DNA of 41,904 bases from Oscillospiraceae bacterium. Lineage in GTDB: Bacteria > Bacillota > Clostridia > Oscillospirales > Oscillospiraceae. This document shows positions 36,327-41,904 of this stretch, piece by piece (the first letter of the stretch is position 1; every line of letters starts with the position of its first letter). A program made the position numbers and the translations under genes. The notes beneath the pieces were generated by a model, which saw only the letters and a list, made by a program, of their open reading frames with translations, did no database searches and was not told where the DNA came from. Location: NCBI GenBank assembly GCA_015067665.1, contig SVLZ01000010.1:1-41904 (forward strand), written 5' to 3'.

Positions 36327-37250
36327 ATGCTCTATCAAAACGCCACCCAGCTTATCGGAAATACCCCCTTGCTGACTCTCCACCATCTTATGCAGGCGGA
36401 GGGCATTTCCGCCACCGTAATGGGAAAACTGGAATTTTTTAACCCTGCCGGGTCGATCAAAGATCGGGCCGCCCTATATATGATCGAAAATGCCGAAAAG
36501 GAAGGTCTTCTCGCCCCCGGGGGCACAGTGATTGAGGCCACCTCCGGCAATACGGGCATCGGCCTTGCGGCTGTAGCCTCTGCCCGCGGATACAAAACCA
36601 TCATTGTTATGCCCGACAGTATGAGCATTGAGCGGCAGAAGCTATTGGCTGCATACGGCGCCCAGCTGGTGCTGACACCCGGCGCAGAGGGTATGGACGG
36701 CGCAGTAAAAAAAGCAGCGCAGCTCCAAAAAGAAATCCCCGGCAGCTTCATCGCCCGTCAATTCGAAAATGAAAACAACCCGCGCGCCCATGAGGAGACC
36801 ACCGGTCCGGAGCTAATGAAGGATACCGGGGGAAAGCTGGACATTCTTGTTTGCGGTGTAGGCACCGGCGGTACCATCACCGGCTGCGGTCGCTTCCTGA
36901 AAAAACAAAACCCCAATGTAAAAATCGTTGCCGTAGAGCCTGCCGCCTCTCCCCTGCTGTCCTGTGGCAAGGCCGGCAAACACGGCCTGCAGGGCATCGG
37001 TGCCAACTTTATCCCCAAGGCACTCGATCCCTCTCTCATAGACGAGGTGGTCACCGTAACCGAACAGGAGGCCTACAGTGCCGCGCAAAAGCTCCGCAGC
37101 TGTGAGGGCATCTTGGTTGGCATTTCCTCCGGTGCCGCCCTCCACGCCGCCATAGCCCTATCCCATCGCGCCGAGAACGCAGGAAAGCAGATTGCCGTCA
37201 TCTTCCCCGACGGCGGCGACCGGTATCTGAGCACCGAGCTGTTCAATTGA
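36327..37250 (+). CDS. cysK: Cysteine synthase A
   Basis: 307-residue PLP enzyme that makes cysteine from O-acetylserine and sulfide. The PLP Lys is in NPAGSIKDRAA (about residue 43); substrate-binding TSGNTGIGLA, the phosphate-binding GVGTGGTITGCG and the late GISSGAAL with the PLP-ring Ser region are all present. The ATG at 36327 follows AAAGGA by 9 bp; the open frame further upstream is repeat sequence. The last Asn codon and the TGA stop (AAT TGA) belong to a heptamer repeat that runs on (GGTTGAT, AGTGGAT, AATTCTT). Confidence 0.95.
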   Translation: MLYQNATQLIGNTPLLTLHHLMQAEGISATVMGKLEFFNPAGSIKDRAALYMIENAEKEGLLAPGGTVIEATSGNTGIGLAAVASARGYKTIIVMPDSMSIERQKLLAAYGAQLVLTPGAEGMDGAVKKAAQLQKEIPGSFIARQFENENNPRAHEETTGPELMKDTGGKLDILVCGVGTGGTITGCGRFLKKQNPNVKIVAVEPAASPLLSCGKAGKHGLQGIGANFIPKALDPSLIDEVVTVTEQEAYSAAQKLRSCEGILVGISSGAALHAAIALSHRAENAGKQIAVIFPDGGDRYLSTELFN

Positions 37251-37410
37251 TGGTTGATAGTGGATAATTCTTCTCGTAGGGGACGGGTTTCCCGTCCCTC
37301 AAAACCGCCCCCTCATCCCTGCTCTGTCATCCTTTTTCGGTAATGCATTATGAAAATCCATCGCGTAGCGGTACCATAATTATCAACTGTCCATTATCAA
37401 TTGTCAATTA
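37245..37410. repeat. Repeat mosaic between cysK and pepD
   Basis: Heptamers AATTGAT, GGTTGAT, AGTGGAT from the cysK stop; a family A hairpin (37276-37298); the palindrome ATCGCGTAGCG; a second heptamer array (ACTGTCC, ATTATCA, ATTGTCA) up to the terminator. Confidence 0.8.
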
Positions 37411-37411
37411 G

Positions 37412-37439
37412 AAAAGCCGTCGGTTTCCCGACGGCTTTT
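37412..37439. terminator. Bidirectional terminator between cysK and pepD
   Basis: 12-bp stem AAAAGCCGTCGG / CCGACGGCTTTT, loop TTTC; the T run is better on the plus strand. Confidence 0.9.
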
Positions 37440-37441
37440 TC

Positions 37442-38884
37442 TTACATATTTTCAAGTAATCTCAGCAGGTATTGCCAAAGTCTCGCGGTAGAGGCAATTT
37501 CCAATTTTTCCCGGCTGGTGTGAATATCCTGCATATTCGGTCCGATGGAAACGCAGTCAAGACCCGGCAGCTTTTCGGCAAGCAAGCCGCACTCCAAGCC
37601 TGCGTGGATGGCAACCACCTCCGGGGCGCTGCCGTACATTTCCTCGTAAACCGCAATCATCTGCTCCCGCAGCGGTGACTCCTTCCGATACTCCCAAGCC
37701 GGATAATGCCCGCGCTCACTAAACTCTGCGCCAAAGAACTCTGCCCGGTCACGGAGCTGGTTAAGCAGTGCCCGCTTCTCTACCTCCACACTGCTGCGCA
37801 CCGAGAAGGTCAGGTGCATACATTCGTCCAAGTGGATAATACCCAAATTCAGACTGGTCTGCACCAAGCCCTCAATGTCTTCGCTGAAGGACTCCACACC
37901 GTTGGGCACGGACTGCAGCAGCCCGATGACCTTGGCGGTATCCTCTGTGGAGAGGGCATTGCCGCCCAGCGCATCCACATCGTCACCCCGAATGATGGCA
38001 TCCGGCTCGTCATACTTCTCCCGGATCTCTGCCTGCAGCGCTTCTGTGATGCTGTTGATCCGCTGCAGATCTATGCCCATCGCCACCATAGTTGCAGTAG
38101 CGGTATGGGGGATGGCATTGTCCTTGGCGCCGCCCTCCAGCTTGGTAAGACACAGCGGCATCAACGCCTGCACACGCTCCAAAAGCTCGCCCATCACCTT
38201 ATTGGCATTTGCCCGGTTTTTGTGGATCTCCACACCGGAGTGACCGCCCTTCAGGCCCTCTACCGTCAGCTTAATGCAAGGACCGTAGACCGCCCGACGG
38301 GACACCGGCAGCTTTATCTCCGCCCGTGCGCCACCGGCGCAGGAAACAGTGAAAACGCCCTCGTCCTCGGAGTCCAAATTGATCATTCTGCGGCCTTTCA
38401 GTTGGCTAAGATCAATGCCCACCGCGCCGTCCATACCGGTTTCCTCGTCCACAGTGAGAATGATCTCCAGCGCCGGATGGGGAATAGACTTATCCGCCAG
38501 AAGCGCCATTGCCATTGCCACCGCAATGCCATTGTCACCGCCCAAGGTCGTGCCGCGGGCAAAGACGTGGAGACCGTCGTGGGTCACATCCAGACCGTCC
38601 TTTTCCATATCGATCGGTGCATCCTCGTCTTTATCGCAGACCATATCCATATGGCCCTGCAAAATTACCGGCTCGCTGTTTTCATAACCGGGTGTGGCAT
38701 CTCCGAAGAGCAGCACGTTGTTAAGACCGTCCTGCACATAGCGGATGCCGTTTTCCTGTGCAAAACTGCAAATATAGTCGCTGATCCCCTTGGTATTTCC
38801 GGAGCCATGGGGAATTTGGCACAGCTTTTCAAAATAATAAAAGACCTTTTCCGGCTGGAGTCCAGCCAATTTTCTCAATTCCAT
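37442..38884 (-). CDS. pepD: Aminoacyl-histidine dipeptidase (M20)
   Basis: 480-residue dizinc cytosolic dipeptidase (PepD group, Xaa-His and other dipeptides). Metal and catalytic residues: QGHMDMVCDKD (His, Asp), TLGGDNGIAVAMA (bridging Asp), DEETGMDGA (general-base Glu and ligand), INLDSEDEG and a late His ligand. The lid domain contains GLKGGHSGVEIHKNRANAN. The ATG at 38884 follows GAGGTG. A terminator-like hairpin lies just upstream (38902-38938), so expression may depend on read-through from secG or on attenuation. Confidence 0.94.
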   Translation of the reverse strand: MELRKLAGLQPEKVFYYFEKLCQIPHGSGNTKGISDYICSFAQENGIRYVQDGLNNVLLFGDATPGYENSEPVILQGHMDMVCDKDEDAPIDMEKDGLDVTHDGLHVFARGTTLGGDNGIAVAMAMALLADKSIPHPALEIILTVDEETGMDGAVGIDLSQLKGRRMINLDSEDEGVFTVSCAGGARAEIKLPVSRRAVYGPCIKLTVEGLKGGHSGVEIHKNRANANKVMGELLERVQALMPLCLTKLEGGAKDNAIPHTATATMVAMGIDLQRINSITEALQAEIREKYDEPDAIIRGDDVDALGGNALSTEDTAKVIGLLQSVPNGVESFSEDIEGLVQTSLNLGIIHLDECMHLTFSVRSSVEVEKRALLNQLRDRAEFFGAEFSERGHYPAWEYRKESPLREQMIAVYEEMYGSAPEVVAIHAGLECGLLAEKLPGLDCVSIGPNMQDIHTSREKLEIASTARLWQYLLRLLENM

Positions 38885-38901
38885 AATTCACACCTCTATC
38901 T

Positions 38902-38938
38902 GCAAAAAGTGCGGCGACCAATGTCACCGCACGCTTTT
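38902..38938 (-). terminator. Terminator between secG and pepD
   Basis: On the minus strand GTGCGGTGAC-ATTG-GTCGCCGCAC followed by TTTTT. It ends only about 18 bp before the pepD start, close to its ribosome binding site. Confidence 0.8.
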
Positions 38939-38946
38939 GCAATCAA

Positions 38947-39183
38947 TTAGATCAGGGACAGAGTCAAAGTCAGCAGGATCCAAGCTACTGCGACCCACTT
39001 GGTAGCAGAAGCCAGCTTCTTATTCAGATCACCGCTGCCGCTCTTGTTCATATAGGAATCGCTGTTGCCGGAGATAGCGCCCAGACCGGACTCCTTGCCG
39101 GACTGCATCAAAATAATGATGATCAGCGCAATGCTGGTGAGAACCTCCAGACCGATTACTACATACTTGACAATTTCCATCAT
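38947..39183 (-). CDS. secG: Preprotein translocase subunit SecG
   Basis: 78-residue Sec translocon subunit. Two membrane helices (about 5-25 and 57-77) flank a Gly/Ser-rich cytoplasmic loop (SGKESGLGAISGNSDSYMNKSGSGD), the usual SecG layout, including the conserved LMQSG motif. It assists SecYE/SecA protein export. The first ATG at 39183 has GGAGGT 7 bp upstream; a second ATG follows directly. It has its own promoter at 39270-39298. Confidence 0.93.
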   Translation of the reverse strand: MMEIVKYVVIGLEVLTSIALIIIILMQSGKESGLGAISGNSDSYMNKSGSGDLNKKLASATKWVAVAWILLTLTLSLI

Positions 39184-39269
39184 AATTGTAACCTCCCTCC
39201 GCTTACAGCTTAAAACGCATAAAGCGAAAATACTCCAAATTTCCCCATTCGGGGCATAATAGCCAAGAT

Positions 39270-39298
39270 ATTGTATCACAGGCTTTTGGAAAATGCAA
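39270..39298 (-). promoter_or_regulatory. Promoter of secG
   Basis: On the minus strand TTGCAT (39298-39293), 17-bp spacer, TACAAT (39275-39270) with an upstream TGA. Confidence 0.72.
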
Positions 39299-39322
39299 GC
39301 TTTTTATTGCATTTCCGAAATT

Positions 39323-40450
39323 TTATTTTGTGACCCAGTTGCCGGTAGCAGCGCAGGTCAAATAGGCATTGATAAAGGGATCCAGCGCACCGTCCATCAC
39401 CGCGTTGACATTGGCGGTTTCACAGCCGGTCCGGGTATCCTTGACCAAGGTATAGGGCATAAAGACATAGTTGCGGATCTGACTGCCCCACTCGATCTTC
39501 TTCTGCACGCCCTTAATGTCGGAGATCTTTTCCAAATGCTCCCGCTCCCGGATTTCTACCAGCTTGGACCTGAGCATACGCAGACAGTTTTCCTTATTCT
39601 GGAACTGGCTTCGCTCGGTTTGGCAGGCAACCACAATACCGGTGGCCTTGTGGATCAGACGAACCGCGGAGCTGGTCTTATTGATATGCTGACCGCCTGC
39701 GCCGGAGGAACGGTAAACCTGCATCTCATAGTCCTCGGGACGGATCTCGAAATCCTGAGAGTCGTCCTGAATGTCGGGCACGACCTCGATGGCCGCAAAA
39801 GAGGTCTGGCGGCGGGCATTGGCATCGAAGGGAGATACGCGGACCAGTCGGTGCACACCGTTCTCGCCCTTCATAAAGCCGTAGACATTTTCACCCTCGA
39901 TAAGAATATCAGCAGATTTCAGACCTGCCTCATCGCCTTCCTGATAGTCCATAATTTTGTAGGTATAGCCATGGGACTCTGCCCAGCGGGTGTACATACG
40001 GTAGAGCATCTGGCACCAGTCCTGTGCCTCCGTACCGCCGGCACCTGCCTGGAAGGACACAAGGGCATTATTCTTATCGTAAGTGCCGGTGAGCAGGGTC
40101 TCCAAACGGCAGCGCTCCATATCGTCCGCCAAGGACTTGTAGCCATCCTTCAGCTCCGGCAGCATAGAGTCGTCGTCCTCTTCCGCAGCCATTTCGCAGA
40201 TGGTCATCAGATCTTCCCACAGACCGGTCATTTTCTTATAGCGCTCTAACTTCATCTCCACAGAGCGGGTCTTAACCACGATCTGCTGGCTCTTTTCCGG
40301 GTTATCCCAAAAGCCGGGTGCCTCCTGCATCGCGTGGAGCCGTTCCAGCTCGTTCCGCAGGCCCTCTAAGTTAAGAGATGCCGCCAAATCATCCAGCGCA
40401 GGCTTCATGTCGTTTAATTTCTGCTTATATACATCAAATTCAATATTCAT
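39323..40450 (-). CDS. prfB: Peptide chain release factor 2
   Basis: 375-residue RF2 that ends translation at UGA and UAA. The stop-codon reading motif SPF is in VRVSPFDANARRQTSF (about 205) and the peptidyl-release GGQ in SGAGGQHINKTSSAVR (about 250). Domain 1 is the usual helical bundle (MNIEFDVYKQKLNDMKPALDDL...). The frame is continuous from the ATG at 40450: the in-frame TGA and programmed +1 shift found near codon 25 in many bacteria are absent (Ser-Leu-Asn-Leu-Glu there). GAGGGA lies about 8 bp upstream. Confidence 0.96.
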   Translation of the reverse strand: MNIEFDVYKQKLNDMKPALDDLAASLNLEGLRNELERLHAMQEAPGFWDNPEKSQQIVVKTRSVEMKLERYKKMTGLWEDLMTICEMAAEEDDDSMLPELKDGYKSLADDMERCRLETLLTGTYDKNNALVSFQAGAGGTEAQDWCQMLYRMYTRWAESHGYTYKIMDYQEGDEAGLKSADILIEGENVYGFMKGENGVHRLVRVSPFDANARRQTSFAAIEVVPDIQDDSQDFEIRPEDYEMQVYRSSGAGGQHINKTSSAVRLIHKATGIVVACQTERSQFQNKENCLRMLRSKLVEIREREHLEKISDIKGVQKKIEWGSQIRNYVFMPYTLVKDTRTGCETANVNAVMDGALDPFINAYLTCAATGNWVTK

Positions 40451-40491
40451 ATACTTTCCCTCTCATAGGCCACAGTCTTCCATAATAGTGA

Positions 40492-40520
40492 ATTATAACC
40501 CATTTTTACCCATATGTAAA
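40492..40520 (-). promoter_or_regulatory. SigA-type promoter of prfB
   Basis: On the minus strand TTTACA (40520-40515), 17-bp spacer, TATAAT (40497-40492). The heptamer array begins 7 bp upstream of the -35. Confidence 0.82.
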
Positions 40521-40526
40521 GATGAA

Positions 40527-40600
40527 AATTGATAATTGATAATTGACAATTGACAATTTTAGTCGCCATTGCACGGAGCAAAGCGACGTGGCAATCTCCA
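40527..40600. repeat. Heptamer array and family D unit
   Basis: AATTGAT, AATTGAT, AATTGAC, AATTGAC (40527-40554), then a diverged family D unit (CGCCATTGCACGGAGCAAAG, CGACGTGGCAATCTCC). Confidence 0.88.
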
Positions 40601-40610
40601 CCATCCCAAA

Positions 40611-41076
40611 GCCTCCCACTCGTAGGGGGCGGCGCCCTCGACGCCCCGCATACCGCACGCACAAATCATACCACACAATAGAATCGACGCATCGCGCATC
40701 GATTTTATTTCGGGTCGTCCAGTGGCCGACCCCTACGATTTCTAATGATAATGTAGTAGGGGCGATTCACGAATCGCCTGCCATATCGCCCCCTCGTTCC
40801 CCTCGTAGGGGACGGGTTCCCCGTCCCGCATTCCCGCACCCTTGCCTCCCACTCGTAGGGGGCGGCGCCCTCGACGCCCCGCATACCGCACGCACAAATC
40901 ATACCACACAATAAAATCGACGCATCGCGCATCGATTTTATTTCGGGTCGTCCAGTGGCCGACCCCTACGATTTCTAATGATAATGTAGTAGGGGCGATT
41001 CACGAATCGCCCACCATATCGCACCATCGTTCCCCTCGTAGAGGACGGGTTCCCCGTCCCGCATTCCCGCACCCTT
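40611..41076. repeat. Tandem duplication of a 233-bp composite repeat
   Basis: Copies 40611-40843 and 40844-41076 match at nearly all positions. Each contains a family F element (40622-40736; 40855-40969), a family A hairpin (GGCGATT-CAC-GAATCGCC) and the hairpin GACGGG-TTC-CCCGTC. No coding frame looks real. Confidence 0.92.
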
Positions 41077-41189
41077 GCCTCCCCTTCCCATTGTCATTGC
41101 GAGGAGCAAAGCGACGTGGCAATCTCCCGGTAAGCCCCCTCGTTCCCCTCGTAGGGGACGGGTTCCCCGTCCCGCATTCCCGCACCCTT
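41077..41189. repeat. Family D unit and partial duplicate inserted in the repeat cluster
   Basis: 113 bp separate the second and third copies: a family D unit (about 41093-41129), then a further copy of the end of the 233-bp unit (CGTTCCCCTCGTAGGGGACG onward). Confidence 0.85.
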
Positions 41190-41490
41190 GCCTCCCACTT
41201 GTAGGGGGCGGCGCCCTCGACGCCCCGCATACCGCACGCACAAATCATACCACACAATAAAATCGACGCATCGCGCATCGATTCTATTTCGGGTTGTCCA
41301 GTGGCCGACCCCAACGATTTCTAATGATAATGTAGTAGGGGCGACCATCGGTCGTCCGTGCTACACCACCGACAACGAAACATTGCGGACGGGCAATGCC
41401 CGCCCCTACACCCTCTTTCGATGGTGCATATTATAATCCGTCCGCTTTGCGGACACCATAATTCTGCATTTCGCATTCCGCATTAAGCAT
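41190..41490. repeat. Third composite copy, family A unit and heptamers
   Basis: A third copy of the composite starts at 41190 (family F element 41201-41315) and switches at about 41345 to a family A unit with hairpins CGACC-ATC-GGTCG and CGGGC-AAT-GCCCG (41335-41409). Then come the joint CTTTCGATGGTGCAT, the palindrome GTCCGC-TTT-GCGGAC and heptamers TGCATTT, CGCATTC, CGCATTA, AGCATTA. Confidence 0.9.
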
Positions 41491-41491
41491 T

Positions 41492-41526
41492 AAAAAGAGC
41501 GTGCTCTTTCGAACACGCTCTTTTTT
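41492..41526. terminator. Intrinsic terminator of the rplQ transcript
   Basis: 12-bp stem AAAAAGAGCGTG / CACGCTCTTTTT with a 10-nt loop and T runs on both strands. Confidence 0.9.
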
Positions 41527-41542
41527 CATTTATTTCGGTCAA

Positions 41543-41884
41543 TTACACCAGCTCGATAACTGCCATCTCAGCAGCATCGCCGCGGCGGGGGCCGGTCCGG
41601 GTCACTCTGGTGTAGCCGCCGTTACGGTCAGCATACTTAGGAGCGATCTCCTTGAACAGCTTGTTTGCCACGTCTTCCTTGGTGATAAAAGACAGCGCTC
41701 TGCGGTAGTTGGACAGGCCGCCCTTCTTGCCCAGGGTGATCATCTTCTCAACCACGGGCTGGACTTCCTTAGCGCGGCAGAAGGTGGTCTCGATCTTGCC
41801 GTTTTCCAGCAGATCGGTGACCTGCTGACGCAGCAGAGCTTTTCTCTGTGTGCTGGTCTTGCCCAGCTTACGAGTACCAAACAT
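41543..41884 (-). CDS. rplQ: 50S ribosomal protein L17
   Basis: 113-residue L17, near the exit-tunnel side of the large subunit. Typical start [20 protein letters not shown], middle [16 protein letters not shown] and end [29 protein letters not shown] lies about 9 bp before the ATG at 41884, at the very edge of the window. L17 normally closes the alpha operon, so rpoA is expected just beyond the right edge. The terminator at 41492-41526 would end that long ribosomal transcript. Confidence 0.97.
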   Translation of the reverse strand: MFGTRKLGKTSTQRKALLRQQVTDLLENGKIETTFCRAKEVQPVVEKMITLGKKGGLSNYRRALSFITKEDVANKLFKEIAPKYADRNGGYTRVTRTGPRRGDAAEMAVIELV

Positions 41885-41904
41885 CGTACGTTTCCTCCTC
41901 TATA

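Noticed and set aside
40543..41436. Several repeat-encoded frames rich in PRGRVPRPAFPHPC-like text
   Set aside because: They are translations of the same non-coding modules in different frames and strands; no ribosome binding sites or domain signals.

Overview
The window reads as a chromosome segment of an endospore-forming Bacillota, class Clostridia. An Oscillospirales-like gut lineage is my best guess. The evidence is a Spo0A gene, Prp protease next to an L27 with the Firmicute N-terminal extension, an AGGAGG-rich set of ribosome binding sites, PPi-dependent phosphofructokinase, class II aldolase, and moderately GC-rich genes separated by AT-rich promoters. I count 38 protein genes, one of them cut by the left edge. 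I see no tRNA, rRNA, CRISPR array, insertion sequence or transposase. The assignment rests on motifs and memory of families; no database search was made.

Layout. Positions 1-2749 (minus strand): a cut HEAT-like gene, then an operon of PAP2 phosphatase, membrane-anchored alpha/beta hydrolase and dUTPase. 2879-6370 (plus): zinc metallopeptidase, then AbrB-type regulator, YnbB-like PLP enzyme and DMT transporter. 6433-9213 (minus): a 926-residue secreted protein with three copies of an unassigned domain. 9447-10213: a small DUF6291-like gene with a decayed lysine-rich tail, an AT-rich tract and a cluster of DnaA-box-like sites, lying between two direct copies of a 40-bp repeat. 10261-12852: rplU-prp-rpmA and obgE. 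13025-22492: mgtE, the ymdB-yhaO-yhaN operon, trkA and trkH (K+ uptake), rhaM. 22653-25467: divergent PPi-phosphofructokinase and aldolase. 25802-28838 (minus): pepF-apeB peptidases. 29181-31040: spo0A and a small anchored Ig-like protein. 31108-33930 (minus): a sugar operon (YgjV-like protein, lyxose/mannose isomerase, epimerase, fructokinase). 34273-37250: DUF1292 protein, then divergent cysE and cysK. 37442-41884 (minus): pepD, secG, prfB, rplQ.

How the genes fit together. CysE makes O-acetylserine and CysK converts it to cysteine. The isomerase, epimerase and fructokinase form a plausible mannose (or fructose) to fructose-6-phosphate route that feeds the PPi-phosphofructokinase and aldolase. 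TrkA gates TrkH. Prp trims L27. YhaO and YhaN look like a nuclease-ATPase pair.

The most unusual feature is the non-coding DNA. Nearly every spacer between operons is a mosaic of recurring modules: (A) hairpin units bounded by GTAGGGG and CCCCTAC whose stem sequences vary but stay self-complementary; (B) arrays of 7-bp units with several unrelated sequences but the same period; (C) small palindromes of the type TCCGC-n-GCGGA; (D) a roughly 40-bp palindrome starting TTGTCATTGCGAG; (E) MITE-like elements of 162-244 bp with G/C-run ends; (F) roughly 105-115-bp elements starting GTAGGGGGCGGC with an internal terminator-like hairpin. These modules supply terminators and, in four genes, the stop codon. 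Two E elements lie in inverted orientation around cysE and share an 82-bp perfect inverted repeat. The strongest leads are this cysE segment, the DnaA-box cluster and the covarying hairpin and heptamer families.
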